A DNA stretch of 64,000 nucleotides from NCBI RefSeq assembly GCF_031450785.1, contig NZ_JARTWB010000002.1, positions 930,001 through 994,000 of the forward strand, in the 5' to 3' direction. Both the position numbers and the translations under genes were made by a program. Shown here piece after piece: positions 8,135 to 18,913 of the stretch. The DNA comes from Caballeronia sp. LZ062. GTDB lineage: Bacteria > Pseudomonadota > Gammaproteobacteria > Burkholderiales > Burkholderiaceae. The notes beneath the pieces were generated by a model. The model had not been told where the DNA came from. It was given only the letters and a program-made list of their open reading frames with translations, and did no database searches. The stretch's first letter is position 1, and the number at the start of each line of letters is the position of its first letter.

Positions 8135-8935
8135 TTACTTCGCCGGCTTCGTCACGTCGATGCCGAACCACTTATCCGAGATCTTCGCGAACGTGCCGTC
8201 CTGTTCGAGCTGGGTCATCGCGTCGTCGATGGCCTTCGCGAACTTCGGATTGCCCTTCTTGAACGGAATGCCCGACGGATTGCCCGCGCCGACGTTCGCG
8301 CCCGTGCGCAGCGGCAACTGCGAGTTCTTCAGCAGATACGCGAGCATCAGGCGGTCGTTGAGCGCGGCGTCCAGACGGCCCGCCGCCAAGTCGCGCAGGT
8401 ATTCCGGCGCGCCCGGATACGTCTTCACGTCGATGCCCGGCACCGACTTCGCCATGTCCATGTAGTTCGTGCCGAGGCCGACGCCGAGCTTCTTGCCCTT
8501 CAGATCGTCGAGCGTCTTGAACTCGCGCTTGTCGTCGGCGCGCTGGATCAGTTGCGCGTTCGAGTACGTGTACGCCGGCGAGAAGTCGAGCGTTTCCTTG
8601 CGCTTGTCGGTGATGCCGACCTGGTTCACGATCACGTCGAACTTGCCCGCCTGCAGGCCCGCGATGATGCCGCTCCACTCCGTCGTGACGAACTCGGGCT
8701 TCACGCCGAGCTTGGCGGCGACGGCCTTCGCGATATCCACGTCGAAGCCGACCAGCTCGCCCGACGGCGCCTTCGAGTTGAACGGCGGGAACGTGCCTTC
8801 CAGACCAACGCGCAGCGTGCCGCGCTGCTTGACCTGATCGAGCAGGTCTTCCGCGTGCGCCGTGGCCGTGACCGCGGTGAACGCCGCGCCGATCAGGCTG
8901 GCGGCGACGAGCTTCTTGAGCGTGGACAGGTTCAT
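8135..8935 (-). CDS. periplasmic amino-acid (cystine-type) ABC binding protein, TcyJ/FliY-like
   Basis: The 266-residue protein has a Sec signal peptide (MNLSTLKKLVAASLIGAAF..., cleavage near AHA-EDLL at about 27) followed by an SBP family 3 fold. It closely follows E. coli TcyJ (FliY): GTLRVGLEGTFPPFNS, FDVIVNQVGITDKRKETLDFS, KKLGVGLGTNYMDMAK and the end DKWFGIDVTK. Cystine or a related sulfur amino acid is therefore the best guess. GAGGAG nine bases before the ATG at 8933-8935 supports the start. It is followed by the TcyL-like permease on the same strand; pyrD upstream is unrelated. Confidence 0.88.
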   Translation of the reverse strand: MNLSTLKKLVAASLIGAAFTAVTATAHAEDLLDQVKQRGTLRVGLEGTFPPFNSKAPSGELVGFDVDIAKAVAAKLGVKPEFVTTEWSGIIAGLQAGKFDVIVNQVGITDKRKETLDFSPAYTYSNAQLIQRADDKREFKTLDDLKGKKLGVGLGTNYMDMAKSVPGIDVKTYPGAPEYLRDLAAGRLDAALNDRLMLAYLLKNSQLPLRTGANVGAGNPSGIPFKKGNPKFAKAIDDAMTQLEQDGTFAKISDKWFGIDVTKPAK

Positions 8936-9049
8936 CGTGTTGTTCTCCTCGTGTTGGCAAAGTGGTGCGCCGCTTCTTTCAGCGCCGCGCCCGATAGGTG
9001 CGGCATCATAGAGAAAAGGCAACGCGCGCGTAAGATCGTTTGCTTATGT

Positions 9050-10081
9050 CTATATTCCCTGCGCGAGCGACTCGACGCATTCGGTGACGAGCGCCGGCCC
9101 GCGATAGATCAGCCCCGTGTAAATCTGCACGAGCGATGCGCCCGCCGCGAGCTTCGCCCGGGCGTCGGCACCCGAGAAGATGCCGCCCACGCCGATGATC
9201 GGCACTTCCGTGCCTACTTCGGCGCGCAGCTTCCGGATCACTTCGTTCGATGCATCGAACACCGGACGCCCCGACAATCCGCCTGCTTCGTCGCCGTGCT
9301 TCATGCCGGTCACGGCTGTGCGCGAAAGCGTCGTGTTGGTGGCGATCACGCCGTCGATGCGATGCGTGAGCAGCGTGCCCGCGATCGACTTGATCTGCTC
9401 GTCGTCGAGATCGGGCGCGATTTTCAGCGCGAGCGGCACGAGCTTGCCGTGCAGATCCGACAAACGCTGCTGCTTGTCCTTCAGCGCGCCGAGCAGCGCG
9501 TCCAGTTCGCCCGCTCCCTGAAGTTGTCGCAAGTTCTTCGTATTCGGCGACGAAATGTTGATCGTCACGTAGCTCGCGAACGGATACACGCGCTCCAGAC
9601 AGTACAGATAGTCTTCGGCGGCGCGCTCGATGGGCGTATCCGCGTTCTTGCCGATGTTGAGCCCGAGCACGCCGCGATAACGAGCGGCCTGCACGTTCGC
9701 GACGAACTGATCGACGCCGCCGTTGTTGAAGCCCATCCGGTTGATGAGCGCGCTCGCTTCAGGCAAGCGGAAGATGCGCGGGCGCGGGTTGCCCGGCTGC
9801 GCGCGCGGGGTCACGGTGCCCACTTCGATGAAGCCGAAGCCGAGCGCCGCGAGCCCGTCGATGCACGCGCCGTCCTTATCCAGTCCCGCCGCGAGGCCGA
9901 CCGGATTTCGGAACGTGAGGCCCATCACGGTGCGCGGCGAATCGGGGCCTCGCTTGCCGAGCATGCCGGCGAGTCCGGTGCGGCCGGCGGCGCGCAGCAC
10001 GCGCAAGGTCAGATGATGCGCGTCTTCCGCGTCCATGCGAAAAAGGTGCGAACGCGCGAGCGGGTAGAGAGAACTGAACAC
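9050..10081 (-). CDS. pyrD: dihydroorotate dehydrogenase (quinone), class 2
   Basis: This 343-residue peripheral inner-membrane enzyme oxidises dihydroorotate to orotate with quinone as acceptor, the fourth step of pyrimidine synthesis. Class 2 is shown by the N-terminal helical extension that docks to the membrane (about 1-50, [24 protein letters not shown]). Next come [13 protein letters not shown] (59-71), the catalytic serine in NISSPNT (175-181) and the FMN-phosphate loop [13 protein letters not shown] near 295. It is the last gene of a minus-strand run NUDIX-aat-bpt-pyrD, but a -10-like TAAAAT inside the bpt-pyrD gap suggests an additional promoter. Confidence 0.96.
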   Translation of the reverse strand: MFSSLYPLARSHLFRMDAEDAHHLTLRVLRAAGRTGLAGMLGKRGPDSPRTVMGLTFRNPVGLAAGLDKDGACIDGLAALGFGFIEVGTVTPRAQPGNPRPRIFRLPEASALINRMGFNNGGVDQFVANVQAARYRGVLGLNIGKNADTPIERAAEDYLYCLERVYPFASYVTINISSPNTKNLRQLQGAGELDALLGALKDKQQRLSDLHGKLVPLALKIAPDLDDEQIKSIAGTLLTHRIDGVIATNTTLSRTAVTGMKHGDEAGGLSGRPVFDASNEVIRKLRAEVGTEVPIIGVGGIFSGADARAKLAAGASLVQIYTGLIYRGPALVTECVESLAQGI

Positions 10082-10115
10082 GGATGAGAGCCGGCGACGG
10101 CGGATTTTTTTAAGA

Positions 10116-10130
10116 CCGCTATTTTAGCGG
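10116..10130 (-). promoter_or_regulatory. palindrome overlapping a -10-like element upstream of pyrD
   Basis: CCGCTA (10116-10121) and TAGCGG (10125-10130) form a short perfect inverted repeat around TTT. Read on the minus strand its centre is TAAAAT, placed about 40 bases before the pyrD start, the right distance for a -10 box. No good -35 is visible. It could be a promoter with built-in operator or a weak hairpin. Confidence 0.35.
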
Positions 10131-10176
10131 CTTTGTCACGCCCGCCCGGCCCGAATGGATTGGCGCTTGGACGCGG

Positions 10177-11037
10177 TTACTTCGGCTGCACCAGCCCGGT
10201 GCTGCGGCCCGGCATCGGCAAAGCGCCGGCCGAGTGCGTCGTCGCGGGATCGAGCACGGACCAGCGGCCATCGACGAGCCCTTCCAGCGGCCGGAAATTG
10301 GCCTTGTACGCCATTTTTTCGCTCTCGCGAATCCAGTAGCCGAGATACACGTGCGGCAGGTCCAGGCTTCTCGCCTGCTCGATCTGCCACAGGATGTTGA
10401 ACGTGCCATAGCTCGTCTTCGGCAAATCCGGTTCGAAGAACGTGTACACCGACGACAACCCGTCGCCCAGAATGTCGATCATGCTGATCATGCGCAGCGC
10501 GCCGGGCGCATCGGGATTGTCGGGCGAAGCCGGTTCGCGGAATTCCACGAGCCGCGAGTTGATCCGGCTTTGCAGCAGAAACTGCTCGTACTGATCGCGG
10601 CTGTCGCGGTCCATGCCGCCGCCCGCGTGCCGCGCCGATTGATAACGCATGTAGAGCGCGTAGTGTTCTTCGTCGTAATGCAGGGGCGCCACGCTCGCGA
10701 TCAGATTGCCGTGCTGCTTCCACACGCGCCGCTGCGTGCGGTTCGGCGCAAAGCGCGCGACAGGCACGCGCACCGGCACGCAGGCGCGGCAGCCGTCGCA
10801 GTACGGGCGATAGGTGAACACGCCCGAGCGCCGGAAGCCCGCCTTGACGAGTTCCGTGTAGACGTCGGAGTTGATCAGATGGCTCGGCGTCGCCACTTGC
10901 GAGCGCGCGACGCGCCCTTCCAGGTAACTGCAAGGGTAAGGCGCTGTTGCATAGAATTGCAGCGCGGAAAGCGGTGACAGTGGCAGCTCGTTCGGATGTG
11001 TCACTTTGGCGGCTCTCGCAGGCGTCGTCTCTTTCAT
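10177..11037 (-). CDS. bpt: aspartate/glutamate leucyltransferase (N-degron tagging enzyme)
   Basis: The 286-residue protein is of the arginyl-transferase (ATE) family, Bpt type. It moves Leu from Leu-tRNA to proteins with N-terminal Asp or Glu and so marks them for ClpS/ClpAP. The N-terminal ATE domain has [17 protein letters not shown] and the conserved cluster [20 protein letters not shown] (about 76-95), whose Cys residues are typical. The C-terminal GNAT-like half contains [20 protein letters not shown] and [11 protein letters not shown]. The ATG at 11035-11037 is preferred; GGGAG lies about 11 bases upstream. aat follows the same degradation logic and sits directly upstream. Confidence 0.94.
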   Translation of the reverse strand: MKETTPARAAKVTHPNELPLSPLSALQFYATAPYPCSYLEGRVARSQVATPSHLINSDVYTELVKAGFRRSGVFTYRPYCDGCRACVPVRVPVARFAPNRTQRRVWKQHGNLIASVAPLHYDEEHYALYMRYQSARHAGGGMDRDSRDQYEQFLLQSRINSRLVEFREPASPDNPDAPGALRMISMIDILGDGLSSVYTFFEPDLPKTSYGTFNILWQIEQARSLDLPHVYLGYWIRESEKMAYKANFRPLEGLVDGRWSVLDPATTHSAGALPMPGRSTGLVQPK

Positions 11038-11131
11038 TGCCGCGTGTCTCCCGATGTCGGGCGAGGCGCGCGGCGGATCGTGCTTGTCTGAGTACTTGCG
11101 TCGCAAACGTCGCGCCCGAGCGAGGCGGCGG

Positions 11132-11872
11132 TCAGCGCGCCGGGGTCTCGAGGAGATCGATGAGCACGGCTTTATCGAAGCGCCACGGGATGGGCGCTTC
11201 GGCGACCGCGCGGCGCAGATGCGCGACGAACGCGCGGCGAGGAATCTCGCGGCCGCCCAGCGACGCCAGATGCGACGTGTTCTGCTGGCAGTCTATCATC
11301 TCTATTTTGTGGCGGCGCAAGTGTCCGATCAGTGCGGCGAGCGCGATTTTCGAGGCATCCGTTTCGTGCGCGAACATCGATTCGCCGAAGAACATGCGCC
11401 CGAACGACACGCCATAGAGGCCGCCCACGCGCACGCCCTCATGCCATGTTTCCACGCTGTGCGCCTCGCCCGCCCGATGCAGCGAGGTGTACGCCTCCAC
11501 GATATCCGCCGTGATCCACGTGCCGCGCTGGCCTTCGCGCGGCGTGTCGGCGCAGGCGCGCATCACGGCGGGGAAGTCGTGATTGACGCGCACTTCCCAC
11601 GCGTCGTCGCGCAGAACGCGCTTCAACGTCTTGCGCAGCGAATGCGACACCTTGAACTCGGCGGGCACGAGCACCATGCGCGGATCGGGACTCCACCACA
11701 GCACGGGCTGTCCGTCCGAATACCACGGGAAGATGCCGCGCCGATACGCCTCGACGAGCCGCGAGGGCAGCAGATCGGCGCTCGCGGCGAGCAGCCCGGG
11801 CGCGCCGCTCGATGCGCCGAGCGCGCGCTCGACCGGCGGAAACGGGTCGTCGTGACCGAGCCAGGGAACCAT
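11132..11872 (-). CDS. aat: leucyl/phenylalanyl-tRNA-protein transferase
   Basis: This 246-residue enzyme adds Leu or Phe from charged tRNA to proteins with N-terminal Arg or Lys, creating a bacterial N-degron read by ClpS/ClpAP. Diagnostic blocks are [23 protein letters not shown] (about residues 43-65), [31 protein letters not shown] and [21 protein letters not shown]. The start ATG at 11870-11872 lies only 17 bp after the NUDIX stop, and the native N-terminus MVPWLGHDD fits the family. A longer frame upstream is read-through across the NUDIX gene. bpt follows 94 bp downstream. Confidence 0.95.
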   Translation of the reverse strand: MVPWLGHDDPFPPVERALGASSGAPGLLAASADLLPSRLVEAYRRGIFPWYSDGQPVLWWSPDPRMVLVPAEFKVSHSLRKTLKRVLRDDAWEVRVNHDFPAVMRACADTPREGQRGTWITADIVEAYTSLHRAGEAHSVETWHEGVRVGGLYGVSFGRMFFGESMFAHETDASKIALAALIGHLRRHKIEMIDCQQNTSHLASLGGREIPRRAFVAHLRRAVAEAPIPWRFDKAVLIDLLETPAR

Positions 11873-11888
11873 GGTCGTCCGACGCCGT

Positions 11889-12434
11889 TCAGCCTTCGCG
11901 CAGCGTGCGGAAGATGTCGCCGGTATGCAGCGTGAAATTGCCGGCGGCGCGGTCGGCGAAGAAAAAGCGCAGCGTCTGGCCGACGGTCGGGAACGCGATC
12001 TCGTCCCACGGAATTTCGCTCTCCTCAAAGAGCCGCACTTCCAGACTTTCCTCGCCGGGGTCCAGTTCGATATCCAGCAGCCGTGCAAGGTAAAACAGAT
12101 GCACCTGATGCACGTGCGGCACGTTCAGCAGCGTGAAGAGGCTCTGAATCTCGACGCGCGCGCCGGCTTCCTCCAGCGTTTCGCGGGCGGCGCCTTCGCT
12201 CGTCGTCTCTTCCATTTCCATGAAGCCGGCGGGCAGCGTCCAGTAGCCGTAGCGCGGCTCGATCGCGCGGCGGCACAAAAGCACCTTGTCATCCCACACG
12301 GGCACCGTGCCCACGACGTTGCGCGGGTTCTGATAGTGCACGGTGCCGCAGTTGTTGCAGACGAATCGCTCGCGGTTGTCGCCGGGCGGAATGCTCAGGC
12401 CGACCTCGTGGCCGCAGACGGAACAGAATTTCAT
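11889..12434 (-). CDS. NUDIX hydrolase with N-terminal zinc ribbon
   Basis: The 181-residue protein has an N-terminal zinc ribbon (Cys4, Cys7, Cys26, Cys29) and a complete NUDIX box: GFMEMEE followed by RETLEEAGA (about residues 70-92), matching Gx5Ex7REUxEExGU. It hydrolyses a nucleoside diphosphate linked to another moiety, using Mg; the zinc ribbon is seen in NADH pyrophosphatase-like and ADP-ribose hydrolase relatives. The true substrate is not evident. It is the first gene of the minus-strand run with aat, bpt and pyrD, and is divergent from moeA, sharing the 157-bp gap. Confidence 0.9.
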   Translation of the reverse strand: MKFCSVCGHEVGLSIPPGDNRERFVCNNCGTVHYQNPRNVVGTVPVWDDKVLLCRRAIEPRYGYWTLPAGFMEMEETTSEGAARETLEEAGARVEIQSLFTLLNVPHVHQVHLFYLARLLDIELDPGEESLEVRLFEESEIPWDEIAFPTVGQTLRFFFADRAAGNFTLHTGDIFRTLREG

Positions 12435-12529
12435 GGAAATGGACGCTGGAAGTGTGCTGCGAGTGTATCACTGGGGCGGGGCGGCTTTCGCGGGTTGCTG
12501 CGGGTGCCGGGCGCCGCGCGATGAGTCGC

Positions 12530-12535
12530 TACAAT
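12530..12535 (+). promoter_or_regulatory. -10-like element of moeA
   Basis: TACAAT at 12530-12535 lies 56 bp before the moeA start and points away from the divergent NUDIX gene. No convincing -35 hexamer is seen 17 bp upstream. The same TACAAT box recurs before ffs, dnaX, surE and ndk in this window. Confidence 0.45.
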
Positions 12536-12591
12536 AGTTGCCGATAGCCTCATTTTTCCATTCCTTCAGCGCGCCGCGCTCCAGCGAAGCC

Positions 12592-13854
12592 ATGTCCTCT
12601 CCGTCAGCCGGTTCATCTCGTCCTCCGATGCTCGCCACAGCCGATGCCCTCGGTCGTCTGCTCGACGCCGCGCGCCCGGTGGCGGACACCGAGCGTATCG
12701 ACACGCTCGACGCGCCCGGCCGCGTGCTCGCCGCCGACGTGATTTCTCCGCTCGACGTCCCGCCGATGCACACGAGCGCCATGGACGGCTACGCGGTCCG
12801 CGCCGAGGATCTCGCCGCCGCCAGCGACGCCGCGCCGGTCGCGCTGCGCGTCTCACAGCGCATTCCTGCCGGACACACGGCCGAGCCGCTCGCGGCGGGC
12901 ACGGCGGCGCGCATTTTCACGGGCGCGACGGTGCCGCCCGGCGCGGATGCCGTCGTCATGCAGGAGATGACGCAGGCGTCCGACGATGGCAGCGTTGCGT
13001 TCACGCAGCCGCCGGCCGCAGGCGAATGGATCACGCGGCAGGGCGCGGATATCGAGCGCGGCTCGGTCATTCTGCGCGCGGGCACGCGGCTCACGCCGCA
13101 GGCGCTGGGTCTCGCGGCGTCGGTCGGATGCGCGGCGCTGGATGTGAGGCGGCGCGTGCGCGTCGCGATTTTCTTTACCGGCGACGAATTGCGCATGCCC
13201 GGCGAGCCGCTCACGCCCGGCGCCATCTACAACTCGAACCGCTTCACGCTGCGCGCGCTGCTCGCGAAGCTCGGCTGCGACGTGACCGACTTCGGCATCG
13301 TGGCCGACCGGCTCGACGCCACGCGCGAAACCCTGCGCCGCGCCGCGCTCGACCACGATCTGATCCTGACGTGCGGCGGCGTTTCGGTCGGCGAGGAAGA
13401 TCACGTGAAGCCGGCGGTCGAAGCGGAAGGGCGCATCGCGATGTGGCAGATCGCCATGAAGCCGGGCAAGCCGCTCGCGTTCGGCGCGGTCCGGCGCGGC
13501 GCAGGCGGGCAGGAGGCGTTCTTTATCGGCTTGCCGGGAAATCCTGTTTCCAGTTTCTGCACGTTTTTGCTCTTCGTGCGGCCGTTCGTCTTGCGCCTCG
13601 CGGGCGTCGAGGATGTCGCGCCGCGTGTCTACTCGATGCGCGCCGACTTCACTCAGAAAAAGGGCGACCGGCGCAATGAGTTCCTGCGCGCGCGCGTGAA
13701 CGATAGCGGCGGCCTCGATCTCTTCCCGAACCAGAGTTCGGCGGTGCTGACGTCCACCGTCTGGGGCGACGGCCTCATCGACAATCCGCCGAATCACGCA
13801 ATCAGCGCCGGCGAGACGGTGCGGTTCATCCCCTTTTCAGAACTGATGCGGTAA
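12592..13854 (+). CDS. moeA: molybdopterin molybdotransferase
   Basis: This is a 420-residue cytosolic enzyme that inserts molybdate into adenylylated molybdopterin, the last general step of molybdenum cofactor synthesis. MoeA features: SPLDVPPMHTSAMDGYAV near 48 (the MDGYA motif), FTGATVPPGADAVVMQE, FTGDELRMPGEPLTPGAIYNSN, TCGGVSVGEEDHVK and GLPGNPVSSF near 315 in the MogA-like domain. The C-terminal beta domain ends at 420. The ATG at 12592 is the first one giving a normal N-terminus; a start at 12628 is possible. moaD and moaE follow within 12 bp and 1 bp, so the three form an operon. Confidence 0.95.
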   Translation: MSSPSAGSSRPPMLATADALGRLLDAARPVADTERIDTLDAPGRVLAADVISPLDVPPMHTSAMDGYAVRAEDLAAASDAAPVALRVSQRIPAGHTAEPLAAGTAARIFTGATVPPGADAVVMQEMTQASDDGSVAFTQPPAAGEWITRQGADIERGSVILRAGTRLTPQALGLAASVGCAALDVRRRVRVAIFFTGDELRMPGEPLTPGAIYNSNRFTLRALLAKLGCDVTDFGIVADRLDATRETLRRAALDHDLILTCGGVSVGEEDHVKPAVEAEGRIAMWQIAMKPGKPLAFGAVRRGAGGQEAFFIGLPGNPVSSFCTFLLFVRPFVLRLAGVEDVAPRVYSMRADFTQKKGDRRNEFLRARVNDSGGLDLFPNQSSAVLTSTVWGDGLIDNPPNHAISAGETVRFIPFSELMR

Positions 13855-13866
13855 GGAACGAAGTCA

Positions 13867-14124
13867 ATGAAAGTCGAACTGAGATTTTTCGCGAGCGTGC
13901 GCGAGGCGCTGGGCGTCGCAAACGAAACGGTGAGCGTGCCGGATACGGTCGTCAATGTCGGCGACGTGCGCGCCTGGCTGCGGATGCGCGGCGGCGTGTG
14001 GGCCGAGACGCTCGCGGAAGGCCGCGCGCTGCGCATGGCCTGCAATCACGTGATGACGAACGCATCCCAGCGCATCACCGATGGCTGCGAAGTCGCGTTC
14101 TTCCCGCCGGTCACGGGTGGCTGA
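13867..14124 (+). CDS. moaD: molybdopterin synthase sulfur-carrier subunit
   Basis: An 85-residue ubiquitin-like protein ending in the required Gly-Gly (FFPPVTGG). The terminal Gly is thiocarboxylated and donates sulfur to precursor Z within the MoaD-MoaE synthase. Its length and the N-terminal MKVELRFFASVREALG are typical. It starts 12 bp after moeA and ends 1 bp before moaE, so synthase subunits are translated together. Confidence 0.95.
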   Translation: MKVELRFFASVREALGVANETVSVPDTVVNVGDVRAWLRMRGGVWAETLAEGRALRMACNHVMTNASQRITDGCEVAFFPPVTGG

Positions 14125-14125
14125 C

Positions 14126-14599
14126 ATGGCGATGCGTGCGAAAGTCCGCGTGCAGGAAGCCGATTTCGATATCAGCGCTGAAGTGGCCGCGCTGCGCGCC
14201 GACAACCCGAAGGTCGGCGCGGTAGCGTGCTTCGTCGGCACGGTGCGGGATCTGAACGAAGGCAGCGCCGTCGAGACGATGGAACTGGAGCACTATCCCG
14301 GCATGACCGAGAAATCGCTGGAAGCGATCGCCGAGCAGGCACGCGAACGCTGGCGCGGCTCGGACGTGCTGATCGTGCATCGCGTGGGCAAGCTCAAGCC
14401 GCTCGATCAAATCGTGCTCGTCGCGACGACGGCGATGCATCGCGCGGAAGCGTTCGAATCGTGCGCGTTCGTGATGGATTATCTGAAGACGCAGGCGCCG
14501 TTCTGGAAGAAAGAGAAAACGGAGAACGGCGAACGTTGGGTCGACGCCCGCGAATCCGACGACGCCGCCCTCGCGCGCTGGACGCCGCCGCAAGGCTGA
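14126..14599 (+). CDS. moaE: molybdopterin synthase catalytic subunit
   Basis: The 157-residue large subunit of molybdopterin synthase converts cyclic pyranopterin phosphate to molybdopterin with sulfur from MoaD. Family motifs visible are GAVACFVGTVRD (about 31-42), ELEHYPGMTEKSLEAI, VLIVHRVGKLKPLDQIVLVA and MDYLKTQAPFWKKE (near 120-133), which contains the active-site lysines. The ATG at 14126 is one base after the moaD stop. The C-terminus is slightly extended (ARESDDAALARWTPPQG), as in related bacteria. Confidence 0.95.
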   Translation: MAMRAKVRVQEADFDISAEVAALRADNPKVGAVACFVGTVRDLNEGSAVETMELEHYPGMTEKSLEAIAEQARERWRGSDVLIVHRVGKLKPLDQIVLVATTAMHRAEAFESCAFVMDYLKTQAPFWKKEKTENGERWVDARESDDAALARWTPPQG

Positions 14600-14666
14600 C
14601 CAGCGCCGGTCGTTCTCGTGGTCGACGTGAGTTTGCCCACTGGACGCCGCGGCACAGCTCAGCGAG

Positions 14667-15209
14667 TCAATCCTCGTCGACAGCTTTGCCGACGAACTTC
14701 GCCGGAAACGGCTCGCCCGCCGGGCGCTCGGGGAAACGCGGCTCATCGCGGCCACCCGTGCGCTGGCGCTTGAGCGCGGCGAGCAGCGCTTCCTGCTCCT
14801 CTGGAATCCGGTAGTCCCAGCCGAACTTACTCAACTGCAGGCTCTGCGCGATCCGCAGCGCCGGCTCCATGAATTGCACGGCTGCGGCGGGCTCGTAGCG
14901 CGCCTCGACGGTGTTCAGAAACAGCGACAGCCAGCGCGCGAAGTGCTGCGGCTTGATGCCCTCCAGCGGCCGATGCGCCTCCTGCACATTCCCCCGATAC
15001 TGCTTCGAGCCGAGCACGAGGCTGGACCAAAACGTCGTCATCTTTGCGAGATGCTCGTCCCAGCGGCCCGTCAGTTGCCGTGCGAAGATCGGACCGAGCA
15101 GCGGATCGTCGTCCACGCGGCGATAGAACGCCTCGACAAGCGCGCGCACATTCGTTTCGGTAGGCTCCCGTTCGCGCGTTACCGCGTCGTCCGTTTCGTT
15201 TCGGCTCAT
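14667..15209 (-). CDS. group III truncated hemoglobin
   Basis: The 180-residue protein has a single-domain globin of the TrHb3 (Ctb-like) class: Tyr29 at the B10 position in EAFYRRVDDDPLLGPIF, the block WDEHLAKMTTFWSSLVLG (50-67), His79 in YRGNVQEAHRPL as likely E7, and His89 in PQHFARWL as the heme-binding F8. Such globins bind oxygen and NO; Campylobacter Ctb is NO-induced. About 45 residues after the globin fold (from 135) are a charged, Pro-rich tail not usual for the ~130-residue family. The ATG at 15207-15209 is used instead of an upstream TTG. It is divergent from an NsrR-type regulator, which suggests NO-responsive control. Confidence 0.9.
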   Translation of the reverse strand: MSRNETDDAVTREREPTETNVRALVEAFYRRVDDDPLLGPIFARQLTGRWDEHLAKMTTFWSSLVLGSKQYRGNVQEAHRPLEGIKPQHFARWLSLFLNTVEARYEPAAAVQFMEPALRIAQSLQLSKFGWDYRIPEEQEALLAALKRQRTGGRDEPRFPERPAGEPFPAKFVGKAVDED

Positions 15210-15472
15210 GGCTGCAAACAAGTAAGTCGTCGGTCAGTGAGCGCGGAAAGCGGCGCTGATCTGGCTGACGCAGAGCGCCCAAATGGCGCAGAATGTCCAA
15301 TAATTCTCCGGCGCGTGACGGTCTCGCCGCGCCTGTCGCGAGCGGATATTAGACCTTGTGACGCTCGCGCGGGCGATGGCCCCGGCCGCCGCGCGGATTT
15401 GTCCCGGCATTGTCCGTCCTTCGATCTACGCAACCGCAAGTTTATTGTTCCGCCGTTCGACGTGCCCACGCC

Positions 15473-15967
15473 ATGCGACTGACCGATTACACCGATTATG
15501 CGCTGCGTGTCCTGCTGTATCTGTCAGTTCGGCCGGCACGGCTCTCGACCATTCGGGAAATCTCCGACGCTTACGGCATCTCCAAGAACCACCTGATGAA
15601 GATCGTCCAGCAACTCGGCGAACTCGGTTGGGTAGAAACCGTGCGCGGGCGTCATGGCGGTCTGCGGCTCGCGGCGCGGTCGCGGGAACTGACCATCGGC
15701 GAAATCGTGCGGGAAACGGAGAACGACTTCGCGCTCGTCGGCTGCTTCGGCGATCAGACGGAGGACGGCCGCCGTTGCGCGATTCAGCCAGCTTGCCGCC
15801 TGCGCGGCGTGTTCGCGGCGGCGCGCGATGCCTTCCTCGCCGAACTGGACAAGCACACGGTCGGCGAATTGTGCGAGCCCGCGAGCGAGATTGCGCGGCT
15901 GCTCGGCATTGCGCCCGCGAAGCCCCATGTGACGCCGACGCGCGTCCTGCGCGACGCCTCGTCATGA
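15473..15967 (+). CDS. nsrR: Rrf2-family regulator, NsrR-type (nitric oxide sensing)
   Basis: The 164-residue protein starts MRLTDYTDYALRVLLYL and continues ISDAYGISKNHLMKIVQQLG and VRGRHGGLRLA, matching NsrR. Three cysteines at 91, 102 and 108 (with PACRLR after the last) should ligate the Fe-S cluster that reacts with NO. The first two are ten residues apart (C-x10-C-x5-C), wider than the C-x4-C-x5-C of E. coli NsrR as I recall it. A fourth Cys at 134 is extra. The ATG at 15473 is chosen because upstream codons do not fit the family. It is divergent from the truncated globin. I saw no clear NsrR palindrome between them. Confidence 0.88.
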   Translation: MRLTDYTDYALRVLLYLSVRPARLSTIREISDAYGISKNHLMKIVQQLGELGWVETVRGRHGGLRLAARSRELTIGEIVRETENDFALVGCFGDQTEDGRRCAIQPACRLRGVFAAARDAFLAELDKHTVGELCEPASEIARLLGIAPAKPHVTPTRVLRDASS

Positions 15968-16081
15968 CCGGCACTGCCGCCCGCGCGGCGCGGCACTGAA
16001 CGAAACCTGCACAGCGCGGTCTTTCGGAAGCGTCGCGGCGCTTTTCCGCTGCCTTGATATTCGAAAAAAATACCGGCGAGA

Positions 16082-16106
16082 GGCGGTTTCGATGCTTGAA
16101 ACCGCC
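16082..16106. promoter_or_regulatory. 9-bp perfect inverted repeat overlapping the clpB heat-shock promoter
   Basis: GGCGGTTTC (16082-16090) and GAAACCGCC (16098-16106) are perfect inverted repeats seven bases apart. The right arm contains the last bases of the -35 element CTTGAAA. It is not the CIRCE element. It may be an operator or an RNA hairpin of the transcript from nsrR; no U-run follows. Confidence 0.5.
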
Positions 16107-16123
16107 TGAAAGCGCCTCATTTT
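16095..16123 (+). promoter_or_regulatory. sigma-32-type heat-shock promoter of clpB
   Basis: CTTGAAA at 16095-16101, a 14-bp spacer and CTCATTTT at 16116-16123 match the heat-shock consensus (CTTGAAA, 13-15 bp, CCCCATnT) closely. Transcription would begin near 16130, leaving a leader of about 24 bases before the clpB start at 16153. Confidence 0.75.
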
Positions 16124-16152
16124 GGTCGTATTCGAATTGGAGCTCACCAAAA

Positions 16153-18750
<2,598 letters not shown>

Positions 18751-18786
18751 GCTCCACTGAGATCCACTAAAGCGCGGTTTCTTTTG

Positions 18787-18817
18787 AAGGCAACGAAGCG
18801 ATTCGTTGCCTTTTTTT
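18787..18817 (+). terminator. strong intrinsic terminator of clpB
   Basis: AAGGCAACGAA (18787-18797) pairs perfectly with TTCGTTGCCTT (18802-18812) around the tetraloop GCGA, followed by a run of T to 18817. It lies 37 bp past the clpB stop. Confidence 0.93.
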
Positions 18818-18857
18818 CTTGCGCGCGATCCACGCGGGCACCCGCTGCAAAGCAAAA

Positions 18858-18888
18858 GCCCCGCGCCGGCGCGAGCCGGGCGCGGGGC
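18858..18888 (-). terminator. intrinsic terminator of yidB (minus strand)
   Basis: GCCCCGCGCC (18858-18867) pairs with GGCGCGGGGC (18879-18888). On the minus strand the stem is followed by TTTTGCTTTGC. It is 25 bp past the yidB stop and converges on the clpB terminator. Confidence 0.75.
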
Positions 18889-18913
18889 CAAGCGTGCGAC
18901 CGGATGGAAGCGC

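Noticed and set aside
8102..10087. Plus-strand frame of 661 codons opposite the binding-protein gene and pyrD
   Set aside because: Shadow of two recognised minus-strand genes.
15210..15472. NsrR operator between the globin and nsrR
   Set aside because: No palindrome resembling the known NsrR motif was visible; control of the globin remains inference from gene order.
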